DNA from: a virus
IMG/VR virus record: IMGVR_UViG_3300030098_001457
Span: 1-36,625 of that record
DNA: 36,625 nucleotides
Direction: 5' to 3' (one strand)
Shown here: piece by piece, positions 1 to 5,952 of the stretch
Layout of the letters: each line of letters starts with the position of its first letter
Position numbering within the stretch: position 1 is the first letter of the stretch
The notes under the pieces: generated by a model
What the model was told of the DNA's origin: nothing
Databases searched by the model: none
What the model saw: only the letters and a program-made list of their open reading frames with translations
Program-made: the position numbers and the translations under genes

Positions 1-1
1 G

Positions 2-493
2 GTACAAACAAAAAGAACTATAGGTGGGAGTGACTTGACACAAGTTAATTATTTACGACCTAAATTTGGTGATTATACTCCTTTTCAAAACATAGATTTA
101 TTGGGCTCTACTGATTATCAGCAGGTTATAAATGACAACGATTTTAGCACCGCAGGATTTCAAGGTAGAAGAAGTTGGGATTTATCGTTTAGCTATATAT
201 CTAAAGAAGATATGTTCCCTCGTTCATATTCAAATAATACAGCAGGGTATTATGATTATGATGACACTCAAGAGTTTGATGATGGCGGAAATTCTACTGG
301 ATTATACACAGATAATGTTGTAAATAATTGGTTGAACTTAACTCTAGGTGGTCAGATACCATTTATCTTCCAACCTGATAAAGACAAGCCTACTGACTTT
401 GCAATAGTAAAGATGGATAAAAACTCATTGCAGATTACACAACAAGCACCTATGCTTTATCAATTCAAGGTTAAGTTAGTAGAACAATTTTAA
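2..493 (+). CDS. Tail protein paralog, 3' part only (start lies before the window)
   Basis: The frame is open from the first bases, so this is the C-terminal part of a larger protein; the TTG at 35 is unlikely to be a start. The translated end is clearly related to the C-termini of the two tail proteins at 30512-32026 and 32028-33236. All three share a GD(Y/F)(S/A/T)P(W/F)xNIDL segment, an F(S/K)YI/L(S/D)K(E/T)(D/N)(M/I)FP segment and a final GGQIPFIFQPD block (about residues 115-126 here) followed by a short beta-rich end. It is inferred to be a distal tail or receptor-binding component, like its paralogs. No enzymatic motif is seen. It is followed by a transcription terminator, as expected for the last gene of a late tail operon. 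Confidence 0.8.
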   Translation, partial: VQTKRTIGGSDLTQVNYLRPKFGDYTPFQNIDLLGSTDYQQVINDNDFSTAGFQGRRSWDLSFSYISKEDMFPRSYSNNTAGYYDYDDTQEFDDGGNSTGLYTDNVVNNWLNLTLGGQIPFIFQPDKDKPTDFAIVKMDKNSLQITQQAPMLYQFKVKLVEQF

Positions 494-532
494 TTTCCCT
501 CCGACTACCCTATCCGTGTAGTTCGGTATAGC

Positions 533-572
533 AAAAAAGAGCCTTTACTTTAAGTAGTAAGGGCTTTTTTTT
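533..572 (+). terminator. Rho-independent terminator after the tail paralog
   Basis: A 9-bp stem (541-549 with 556-564, one G-U pair) with a 6-nt loop is followed by eight T residues (565-572). It is preceded by an A-run, so it could work on both strands. A weaker hairpin (501-508 with 518-526, one bulged T) lies just upstream. Together they separate the tail gene from the early gene block that starts at 696. Confidence 0.85.
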
Positions 573-695
573 ATACTATTTGCATTCTAAAGTGGTAAAA
601 AAATATTCAAATAAGCAAAAAAACATTTGGAATTGTCAATTATTATAGCGAAATTATCTATGTCAGACAATAAAACAAAACAGGAGAGTACAAAA

Positions 696-1064
696 ATGAG
701 TCAATGTCAATGTAGTTCAAACGTGTCAGGAGTTCATTGTTATGAGTGCGAAGACAAGCAGTTCGAGTGTCAAAATAAGATAGCTAAAAAGAAAATGTGT
801 AAGAAAAAAACTTCTATGAAAAGAAGTGGAAAAACAAATGAACTAACTAGAATGGAAAAAATACTTTGGGATAATGATTTAGAAAAGATGTTTACTAATC
901 ATTTAGAAGATGCTGAGAGTGCTTTAGAATGGTTTAAGAGTTGCCCTAAATTTTATGACCAATCCGAAGAAACTTGGATACCTCAAATTAAGAGATGCGA
1001 GGGTAGAATTGATACATTAAAACAAGCGATAAAATTAATTAAAGCAAATAAGGGAGTAAAATAA
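696..1064 (+). CDS. Cys-rich N-terminus small protein, unknown function
   Basis: This 122-residue protein is not recognised. The start at ATG 696 is chosen because a strong AGGAGAG lies 7 nt upstream; in-frame starts at 627 and 660 lack a ribosome site. The first 37 residues contain seven cysteines, including CQC, CYEC and two later single Cys, which suggests metal binding. A lysine-rich stretch follows, then a helical, acidic-to-basic C-terminal part from about residue 50. It is the first gene after the terminator and stops within the start of the next gene (TAATG overlap), so it probably opens an early operon. A role in host takeover or nucleic-acid binding is possible but unsupported. Confidence 0.75.
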   Translation: MSQCQCSSNVSGVHCYECEDKQFECQNKIAKKKMCKKKTSMKRSGKTNELTRMEKILWDNDLEKMFTNHLEDAESALEWFKSCPKFYDQSEETWIPQIKRCEGRIDTLKQAIKLIKANKGVK

Positions 1065-1237
1065 TGGGACTTCCTAGATGCACTAAATGTGGCGAGAAAC
1101 CAAACCTTATGCCTAGATGGACAGGTCAAGAGTATTTCTATATAGGCGACTGCATTACCTGTAAAGACCCACACGCAGAGTTCGTAGGCGATAATCCTGA
1201 AACATATGAAGGAGATGACTATGCTGACTTATCATAA
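1064..1237 (+). CDS. 57-aa zinc-ribbon-like microprotein
   Basis: This short reading frame begins at an ATG that overlaps the stop of the preceding gene (TAATG). It has two CxxC knuckles, CTKC at residues 6-9 and CITC at residues 30-33, spaced as in a zinc ribbon. The C-terminus is acidic. The stop lies 17 nt inside the next gene. Translation by coupling is likely; a GGGAG ribosome site lies about 8 nt upstream of the start. The function is unknown, but zinc-ribbon microproteins are common in phage early regions. Confidence 0.7.
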   Translation: MGLPRCTKCGEKPNLMPRWTGQEYFYIGDCITCKDPHAEFVGDNPETYEGDDYADLS

Positions 1238-1394
1238 GGAACAACTATATAAAAGATTAGACGAAATAGGATTTAGTGGTAATAAGATTACTGGCTTTTT
1301 TGTAGGTGATAGATTTGCTACAGTTAGATTGAGTGGTGGATTTATAATAAAGCTAGAAATAGACAGCAATGAGTATCAAATAATACAATCATAG
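1221..1394 (+). CDS. 57-aa small protein, unknown
   Basis: ATG 1221 is preferred over the in-frame ATG 1206 because AAGGAG ends 6 nt upstream of it. The product is compact and looks beta-rich after a short N-terminal helix (HKEQLYKRLDEIGF), with alternating hydrophobic residues around the segment ATVRLSGGFIIKLEI. No known family is recognised. It overlaps the preceding 57-aa gene by 17 nt and is followed 8 nt later by the next start, so it belongs to the same operon. Confidence 0.65.
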   Translation: MLTYHKEQLYKRLDEIGFSGNKITGFFVGDRFATVRLSGGFIIKLEIDSNEYQIIQS

Positions 1395-1402
1395 GAGAGT
1401 GT

Positions 1403-1525
1403 ATGGAATTTTTAGACCAGTTATATCAATGGGAATTAATAATGACAATAATAATGAAGTTTTCAGCAACACTTGCAATTTGGATTTGGGTGTATGAAAA
1501 TATGATAAATGGGGGGAGAAGATAA
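1403..1525 (+). CDS. 40-aa single-span membrane microprotein
   Basis: An AGGAGAGT leader sits 3-4 nt before ATG 1403. The reading frame encodes 40 residues with one hydrophobic span (about residues 13-31, including MTIIMKFSATLAIWIWV) and ends with the basic residues GGRR. The stop overlaps the next start (TAATG). It is probably an inner-membrane peptide. No homolog is recognised; one of three comparable small membrane peptides in this window. Confidence 0.6.
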   Translation: MEFLDQLYQWELIMTIIMKFSATLAIWIWVYENMINGGRR

Positions 1526-2007
1526 TGCCTATCGAACTATATGGTAAAAAATATGAAACAGTAGCTGAGAGAATTAATAGATTAGCTGTAGAAACAGAAG
1601 GAAATTATTCAATTAAAACAGATTATGATGTGTCTAACTATCCAATAATAATAGTAAAAGCGTTGCTAACTATAGGAGAAAACACATTCACAGGACACGC
1701 TATGGGTGATTTGTCTAATGCTAATCTAGGAAAGAAGGTTAAGGGCAAAATACTTGAAGCAACAGAAACTCATTCTATTGGTCGTGCTCTTGCTTCTTCA
1801 TCTAGGAATGGTGGAGAGTTTGCAAGTGCTGATGAAATGTTGCAAAACTCAGGAGATAACCAAGAAGAAAAACTTGCATCAGATAAACAGAAGTATTTTA
1901 TAGATAAGTTGTGTAATGAGAATGGATTAGATTCTGCACAATATATAACTGATGAATTGACAAATGTTGAAGCAAGTAAAATAATACAAGAGTTAAAAGG
2001 AGAGTAG
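1525..2007 (+). CDS. ERF/Rad52-like single-strand annealing or recombination-associated protein
   Basis: The 160-residue protein has the hallmark block seen in phage single-strand annealing or recombination-associated proteins: a beta-rich N-terminal half (VKALLTIGENTFTGHA, residues 44-59) followed by EATETHSIGRALASS (78-92) and a GGEFASADE segment (96-104). The motif E-(T/N)-x-E-T-x-(A/S)-I-G-R-A-L is typical of ERF/Rad52-type and related phage families. The last 40 residues (DKQKYFIDKLC...EASKIIQEL) form a small helical domain that recurs at the C-termini of phage recombination proteins. A GGGGGGAGA ribosome site precedes ATG 1525. Its likely role is strand annealing in phage recombination, together with RusA at 5949. 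Assignment to ERF or Rad52 proper is uncertain. Confidence 0.6.
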   Translation: MPIELYGKKYETVAERINRLAVETEGNYSIKTDYDVSNYPIIIVKALLTIGENTFTGHAMGDLSNANLGKKVKGKILEATETHSIGRALASSSRNGGEFASADEMLQNSGDNQEEKLASDKQKYFIDKLCNENGLDSAQYITDELTNVEASKIIQELKGE

Positions 2008-2008
2008 T

Positions 2009-2386
2009 ATGGAAGAAAAGCAACTAACATCTAAAGAATTAAAAATAGAAAGACAAAAGAAATATCCAAACAGGTGTACTGAATGTTTCCAAAATTATAA
2101 TAGAAATTATTATAATGAATATAGATTTGATTTAGACCTATGGAATAGAACTAGAACTTTGGATGATTGGTCACAATTTCATGGACACGATAGATTAAAC
2201 ATTAAAGTATTAAGTTATATTGGGAATAGCAGAGGTCATCACAATACACCTTGTAGCACTTGGAGTCTATACATAGATGAAGATTTAGGAGAAAAAGAAG
2301 TCTGCGTTGGTGAGGATATGCCGATAGAGCAATTAGAAAGATTGTATGAATTTTTAAAAACAGCTTTAAATAAAGAAGGAGAGTAG
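2009..2386 (+). CDS. Conserved-looking hypothetical protein, 125 aa
   Basis: The start is supported by AAGGAGAGT 4 nt before ATG 2009, one base after the preceding stop. Residues 20-35 carry a CTEC pair and many Tyr/Asn residues, the centre has HGHDR, and the C-terminal third has an acidic beta hairpin followed by a helix (EQLERLYEFLKTALNKEG). Only one CxxC pair is present, plus later single cysteines, so metal binding is possible but unproven. No family is recognised. Its place between the annealing protein and the alpha-CTD-like protein suggests an early function. Confidence 0.65.
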   Translation: MEEKQLTSKELKIERQKKYPNRCTECFQNYNRNYYNEYRFDLDLWNRTRTLDDWSQFHGHDRLNIKVLSYIGNSRGHHNTPCSTWSLYIDEDLGEKEVCVGEDMPIEQLERLYEFLKTALNKEGE

Positions 2387-2387
2387 T

Positions 2388-2933
2388 ATGAAATTATATA
2401 AAATTATTCAAAAAAATGGTAAACCTAAAAAGGTTTATCCAAAACATATAGCGATGAATTTGATGAGAGATATGAAAAAAGGGGAATGTTTTTATTATGA
2501 TGTATCACACCAAAGAGCACAAGATTGGTGTCAAATGTTTATGAGAAAAGAATTTTATAAAGAGCATGAAGATAAAAGAAACCAGTATTATAGAAAATTA
2601 AAAGAATTCAAAAGATTTAAAGTAGATAGTAAAACTGGTTATATAAAAAAAATAAAAGAGATTCCTATTTACACATATGAAAAAAGAGTATATAATTTTA
2701 TAAGAACAAGAAAAACAAAATTGAATACAATGGGAATACCAATAAGAATACAAAATTTATTATATCGTGCTGGATTTGAATATTCTGAAGAATTAGCTGA
2801 GATTGGTGTAAGAACACTAGCTGAGTATATTTATAGAAATAATTATGGGTATTGTCCTAGTTTTGATATTCTTGAAAAAACAATTACAGATTTAAAAAAA
2901 GCATTTAGAAAACAAAAAAGGAGAGTAGTATGA
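2388..2933 (+). CDS. Basic protein with an RNA-polymerase alpha-CTD-like C-terminal domain
   Basis: The N-terminal 110 residues are strongly basic and rich in Tyr/Lys with no recognised domain. Residues 113-173 (for example MGIPIRIQNLLYRAGF, then ELAEIGVRTLAEYI, then SFDILEKTITDLKKAF) follow the pattern of the helix-hairpin-helix C-terminal domain of the bacterial RNA polymerase alpha subunit: (I/V)RxxNxLxRAGI, a short helix around (E/D)L, then xxxLxxIxxxL. Such domains bind UP-element DNA or other proteins. This is fold-pattern recognition by eye, not an alignment. AAGGAGAGT precedes ATG 2388, and the stop overlaps the next gene (ATGA). A role in transcription redirection or DNA binding is inferred. 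Confidence 0.6.
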   Translation: MKLYKIIQKNGKPKKVYPKHIAMNLMRDMKKGECFYYDVSHQRAQDWCQMFMRKEFYKEHEDKRNQYYRKLKEFKRFKVDSKTGYIKKIKEIPIYTYEKRVYNFIRTRKTKLNTMGIPIRIQNLLYRAGFEYSEELAEIGVRTLAEYIYRNNYGYCPSFDILEKTITDLKKAFRKQKRRVV

Positions 2934-3184
2934 AAATAGATAAAATGACCAAAGGTAGTTGGGGTAAGATTAGAGCATATTTCAGCGTAGAGGTATCAGG
3001 CTTTACTATGAAGGGCTTTAAGCTAATAGAAGGAATGAATGGATTGTTTGTAGCACCACCATCACAAAAAGATGAAGATGGTAAGTACAACAATACAGTA
3101 TTCATAGAAAAAGAAATACTAAACACATTAACAAAGATGGCTATAAAAGAATATGGTGCTGATAGCGGCACTATGCCTTTTTAA
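2930..3184 (+). CDS. SpoVG-like regulatory protein
   Basis: The 84-residue product matches the SpoVG layout: an N-terminal beta strand pair (IRAYFSVEVSGFTMKGFKLIEG), the conserved NGLFVAPPS block (residues 37-45) and a C-terminal helix after the FIEKE strand. SpoVG proteins are small nucleic-acid-binding regulators, and phages often carry homologs in early operons. Full family length is about 80-100 residues, so it is complete. The start overlaps the previous stop (ATGA) and is preceded by AAAGGAGAGT. The C-terminus ends GTMPF, which resembles the acidic PF tip of ssDNA-binding proteins. DNA or RNA binding is inferred. Confidence 0.75.
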   Translation: MKIDKMTKGSWGKIRAYFSVEVSGFTMKGFKLIEGMNGLFVAPPSQKDEDGKYNNTVFIEKEILNTLTKMAIKEYGADSGTMPF

Positions 3185-3185
3185 T

Positions 3186-4094
3186 ATGAATGTATTAAGT
3201 CTTTTTAATGGAATGAGTACAGGACATACCGCACTTGATAATGTTGGAATCAAGGTTGGTAAGTATTATTCATCTGAAATAAAACCTGCCGCAATAAAAC
3301 TAACTCAACATCATTATCCTGATACTATTCAACTAGGAGATGTAACTAAATGGAAAGAATGGGATATTGATTGGAAGTCAATAGATATGGTGTTGAGTGG
3401 TAGTCCTTGTCAAGATTTATCACAAGCGGGTAAAATTAGCTATAAACATCAAAAAGGTTTAGAAGGTAATCGCAGTAGTCTGTTTTGGGTTTTTGTGGAC
3501 ATTCTTAATTACATAAAGGAATTAAATCCTAATGTTTTGTTTCTTCAAGAAAATGTAGGCTCTGCACCTAAAAAAGATGTAGGTATTATGTCAAGAGCAT
3601 TAGGTGTATATCCTGTAAGGATAAACTCATCTTTGGTTACTGCTCAACTTAGAGATAGATACTATTGGACAAATATTAGAACAAAAGAAGATGGCTTATT
3701 TGGAGATATTATATCTGATATACCACAACCAAAAAACAAGAAAATAGTTTTAAGTGATATATTGGTTAGTGGTAGTGTGGACAGAGATAAGCATACTTGT
3801 ATAATGGAAGGATATATTAGAAAAAATATATTTAATATTACCAAAAAAGAATGGGAAGAATATATACAAAAAAGACCAAAGGGTATGGTTACGATAATAA
3901 GTGATAGTAATTGTTTAAGGTTAGTCAATAAAACAGAGATGTGTCGATTGCAGGGTTTCCCTGATGATTGGTGCGATATATTAACTTACAAAGAAGCTGG
4001 TAGCTTATTAGGAGATGGTTGGACATTACCAATAATAGAACACATATTTAAATACATAGGAGATAATAATGAAAATCTACGAAGTAGCGTTTAA
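3186..4094 (+). CDS. dcm: C5 cytosine-specific DNA methyltransferase
   Basis: All core motifs are visible in a 302-residue protein: motif I SLFNGMSTG (5-13), catalytic GSPCQ with Cys75, the ENV motif (122-124), QLRDRYYW (154-161, motif VIII), a short target-recognition region of about 90 residues, then RLQGFP (254-259, motif IX) and GDGWTLP (276-282, motif X). It transfers a methyl group from S-adenosylmethionine to C5 of cytosine in a sequence that cannot be read off here. ATG 3186 is chosen: the in-frame ATG 3153 lies inside the SpoVG-like gene and would add 11 non-conserved residues. There is no clear ribosome site, so translation is probably coupled to the gene ending 2 nt upstream. The 3' end overlaps the next gene by 26 nt. 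Confidence 0.93.
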   Translation: MNVLSLFNGMSTGHTALDNVGIKVGKYYSSEIKPAAIKLTQHHYPDTIQLGDVTKWKEWDIDWKSIDMVLSGSPCQDLSQAGKISYKHQKGLEGNRSSLFWVFVDILNYIKELNPNVLFLQENVGSAPKKDVGIMSRALGVYPVRINSSLVTAQLRDRYYWTNIRTKEDGLFGDIISDIPQPKNKKIVLSDILVSGSVDRDKHTCIMEGYIRKNIFNITKKEWEEYIQKRPKGMVTIISDSNCLRLVNKTEMCRLQGFPDDWCDILTYKEAGSLLGDGWTLPIIEHIFKYIGDNNENLRSSV

Positions 4095-4272
4095 AGACAC
4101 AGAATCATCAAGAACAAGAAAGAAAAGATACTTTTCAAATAGAACAGACCAAAATGGATTCATTACAAGCCATATAGGTTCTTTATTCTCTTTTGAAAAA
4201 AAAGATTATAATATTGGTAGAAACAAATCAGACATAATTAAATTTTTAAATAAGGAAGATGACAATGGCTAA
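4069..4272 (+). CDS. 67-aa small basic protein, unknown
   Basis: A strong AGGAGATAAT leader immediately precedes ATG 4069, which lies inside the end of the methyltransferase gene. The product starts with a beta strand (MKIYEVAFKD), continues with a basic SSRTRKKRYFSNRT stretch and ends acidic. No domain is recognised. The overlapping start and the good ribosome site indicate a real, operon-encoded microprotein. It could be a nucleic-acid-binding factor because of its charge, but this is speculative. Confidence 0.6.
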   Translation: MKIYEVAFKDTESSRTRKKRYFSNRTDQNGFITSHIGSLFSFEKKDYNIGRNKSDIIKFLNKEDDNG

Positions 4273-4534
4273 AGAATCACAAAAAGACAAGGTTGTTAAG
4301 TGGCTAAAGTCAGGCAAAAGCCTAACACCACTTGAAGCATTACAAAATGGAATGGGTATGCGATTGGGTGCGATTATACATACATTGCGGCACGAAGAAG
4401 AAATGGATATTGTTAATCTAAACAAGTCAGGGAAAGATAGGTTTGCTGAGTATAAACTAAAGCAAAAAGTTGAAAAACAGGAACAATCAACTTTAGATTT
4501 AGGAAATACAAGTAGATTTAAATATCCTGATTAA
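4265..4534 (+). CDS. Winged helix-turn-helix protein
   Basis: The 89-residue protein has a helix-turn-helix pattern at residues 8-45: DKVVKWLKSGKSLTPLEALQ, then GMRLGAIIHTLRHE, followed by a wing-like DIVNLNKSG segment and the final AEYKL strand. This arrangement matches short phage helix-turn-helix proteins that precede replication genes. ATG 4265 is preferred to ATG 4259 because AAGGAAG would touch the latter but lies 6 nt before the former. It overlaps the previous gene by 8 nt and lies 32 nt upstream of the replication gene. A DNA-binding regulatory or replication-accessory role is likely. Confidence 0.65.
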   Translation: MAKESQKDKVVKWLKSGKSLTPLEALQNGMGMRLGAIIHTLRHEEEMDIVNLNKSGKDRFAEYKLKQKVEKQEQSTLDLGNTSRFKYPD

Positions 4535-4566
4535 TTATATTAAGTAGGTAAAAGGAGAGTCAAAAA

Positions 4567-5403
4567 ATGAGAAACAGAATACTACAAAAGACCTTTTGGA
4601 CAAGTGAGTCAATACTTGAATTAGAGTTGTACGAGAGGTTGTTATTTCTAGGCATGACAAATCACGCAGACGATGAAGGCATTATAAAAACATCACCAAA
4701 AGCACTAAAAGCAAAAGTGTTTCCTGCGGACAATATTAGCATTAATCAGATTCAAAAAGGATTAGATAATATGCACAAATTAAGCCTAATAGAGTACAAT
4801 GAAGATAGAACTCTTTGCAGGTTTGTAAATTGGACAGATTATCAAAAAATATCAAAACCATACCCATCTAAATTTAATTTTGTCGAGGAGAGCAAAAGCG
4901 ATTCCGTGAATGGTTCAGGAATGGTTCAGGAATGTTCCATCCCTAATAATAATAATAATAGTAATAATAATAAGAAAAATAAAAATAAAGATAACTTGGA
5001 ATTTGATGTGTGGTATGCTTTATATTCTCGTAAGATTGGAAAACCAAAAGCGGAGAAGGCATTTAACCTTTGCTTACAGGTATATGACTTAGAGGTAATA
5101 ATGGATGGTACTCAGAAGTGGGTAGATTACTGGAATAACTCACATACAGAAAAAAGATATATACCACATCCAACTACATTCCTTAATCAGGAAAGGTTTG
5201 TAGATGAGCCTGATGAGTTAGAGGTAGAAGTAGAATACAGGCTAGATAGTACAGGTTCATTCTATGTAGGATTCTGTGGTAAATGTAAGAAAAGTAATTT
5301 CTACAGAAAAGATGAATTGAAGCAAGATAGTAAATGCTGCAAGGCTAAGATACTACCAAGCAGAGATGTAAATTTAATACAAGATGTAAATGCAAAAGCA
5401 TAA
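4567..5403 (+). CDS. Replication initiator / helicase-loader-like protein with C-terminal zinc knuckle
   Basis: The 278-residue protein has an N-terminal winged-helix domain of the phage replisome-organiser type (residues 5-98; LQKTFWTSESILELELYERL, FLGMTNHADDEG, KTSPKALKAKVFP). A low-complexity Asn/Lys linker follows (126-142). A second helical domain (FDVWYALYSRKIGKPKAEKAF to YIPHPTTFLNQERF, 146-211) is the one usually found at the C-termini of DnaT/DnaD-like loaders. The tail carries C237, C240, C257 and C258, a possible zinc site not usual in the family. AAGGAGAGT lies 7 nt before ATG 4567. It probably binds the phage origin and recruits the host helicase. No helicase is encoded in the window. 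Confidence 0.7.
   Translation: MRNRILQKTFWTSESILELELYERLLFLGMTNHADDEGIIKTSPKALKAKVFPADNISINQIQKGLDNMHKLSLIEYNEDRTLCRFVNWTDYQKISKPYPSKFNFVEESKSDSVNGSGMVQECSIPNNNNNSNNNKKNKNKDNLEFDVWYALYSRKIGKPKAEKAFNLCLQVYDLEVIMDGTQKWVDYWNNSHTEKRYIPHPTTFLNQERFVDEPDELEVEVEYRLDSTGSFYVGFCGKCKKSNFYRKDELKQDSKCCKAKILPSRDVNLIQDVNAKA
4908..4975 (+). repeat. Short tandem repeats in the replication-gene linker
   Basis: An 11-bp unit, GAATGGTTCAG, occurs twice in tandem (4908-4918, 4919-4929) with a partial third copy to 4938. From about 4945 to 4972 comes a run of AAT triplets that encodes polyasparagine. The AAT array keeps the frame if it changes length; gain or loss of an 11-bp unit would shift it. Both lie in the linker between the two domains of the replication protein. 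Confidence 0.8.
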
Positions 5404-5406
5404 ACT

Positions 5407-5490
5407 AAGGCGGCACTCTCACTCTCCTATGTCATTGTCTGACTCACAACGACATACCTACACCTACTTGCCGAATGAGGGTGCTGCTTT
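5407..5490 (+). promoter_or_regulatory. Structured RNA leader that hides the ribosome site of the next gene
   Basis: This 84-nt stretch folds into an outer 14-bp stem (5407-5420 with 5477-5490, three G-U pairs) that ends exactly at the base before ATG 5491. The only plausible Shine-Dalgarno site, GAGGG (5477-5481), is inside the stem. An inner hairpin pairs 5428-5433 with 5451-5456 and 5435-5438 with 5446-5449, with one A-C mismatch and a 7-nt loop. ACTCTCC (5421-5427) is left single-stranded between the two helices. It begins 3 nt after the replication-gene stop. A riboswitch, thermosensor or protein-controlled translational switch is inferred; no known riboswitch class is recognised. Confidence 0.55.
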
Positions 5491-5742
5491 ATGCTAGAGG
5501 TAGTAGGATATTATCTATGTTTTACTATTTTTATAATACAGCCTATTGAAGAAATACATAATTGCAATAATCCAAATACGATAGGAAACTACCCACATAT
5601 TTTTTGCGAGTGGAGTGATAAAGATTTTATAGAATATCCTGATGGAAAAAGAAGATTGCGACCAAAGAGAAAGTTAGATAATGTTGTAAAAGCCTATTAC
5701 AGAAAGAGGTATTATGAACGAAGGTATATGGAAAAAAATTAA
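5491..5742 (+). CDS. 83-aa protein with hydrophobic N-terminus, unknown
   Basis: The product has a hydrophobic stretch at residues 4-17 (VVGYYLCFTIFIIQ), too short for certain membrane insertion, then two cysteines and a strongly basic C-terminal third (KRRLRPKRKL, YYRKRYYERRY). No family is recognised. The start codon is at the foot of the folded leader 5407-5490, so its translation is probably controlled by that structure. It overlaps the next gene by 29 nt. Confidence 0.6.
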   Translation: MLEVVGYYLCFTIFIIQPIEEIHNCNNPNTIGNYPHIFCEWSDKDFIEYPDGKRRLRPKRKLDNVVKAYYRKRYYERRYMEKN

Positions 5743-5857
5743 ATATTGGAGAAGAAAGTACAAGGATAAGCCAAATGGCTATTTCGTGGCGATGATGATA
5801 GGCGAAGAATATGCAAGTGAGAAGTCAAAACAATCTAAGTCAAGGAGAGCAAAATGA
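5714..5857 (+). CDS. 47-aa microprotein, paralog of the one at 34877-35047
   Basis: An AGAGG ribosome site lies about 5 nt before ATG 5714. The peptide begins MNEGIWKKIKYWRRKYKDKP, continues NGYFVAMMIGEEYASEKSK and ends with a basic tail. By direct reading, 31 of the first 39 residues are identical to the microprotein on the minus strand at 34877-35047. Such conservation in two genome places shows that it is a real, selected protein. The first half is a basic amphipathic helix and the second contains an acidic EE pair. The function is unknown. The stop overlaps the next start (ATGA). Confidence 0.75.
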   Translation: MNEGIWKKIKYWRRKYKDKPNGYFVAMMIGEEYASEKSKQSKSRRAK

Positions 5858-5952
5858 ACTATGAAAAAATGATAGTGTGGTGGTGTATATTAATATTTGG
5901 TATATTATCTTGGTATGCAATATATAGAGCAGTAAGGACACTATTCTTTTGA
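5854..5952 (+). CDS. 32-aa single-span membrane microprotein
   Basis: The start ATG overlaps the preceding stop (ATGA), and AAGGAGAG lies 5-6 nt upstream. The 32 residues are dominated by one hydrophobic span (IVWWCILIFGILSWYAIY, residues 7-24), with a charged N-terminus and a basic C-terminus (RAVR). It is probably an inner-membrane peptide. The stop overlaps the TTG start of the resolvase. A similar-sized membrane peptide (34614-34712, minus strand) lies near the paralog of the preceding gene, so the two loci have a similar make-up. Confidence 0.6.
   Translation: MNYEKMIVWWCILIFGILSWYAIYRAVRTLFF

Noticed and set aside
633-660. Promoter TTGTCA...TATCTA before the first early gene
   Set aside because: A -35-like TTGTCA is present, but no -10 box with a good match lies at 16-18 nt spacing; a promoter is likely somewhere here but could not be placed.
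3153-3185. Upstream ATG for the cytosine methyltransferase
   Set aside because: It lies inside the SpoVG-like gene and adds 11 residues outside the conserved start of the family; ATG 3186 is adjacent to motif I as expected.
5404-5460. Minus-strand short gene upstream of the replication gene end
   Set aside because: AGGAGAGT-like bases on the minus strand are the complement of the folded leader; the nearest ATG opens only a short frame with no protein features.
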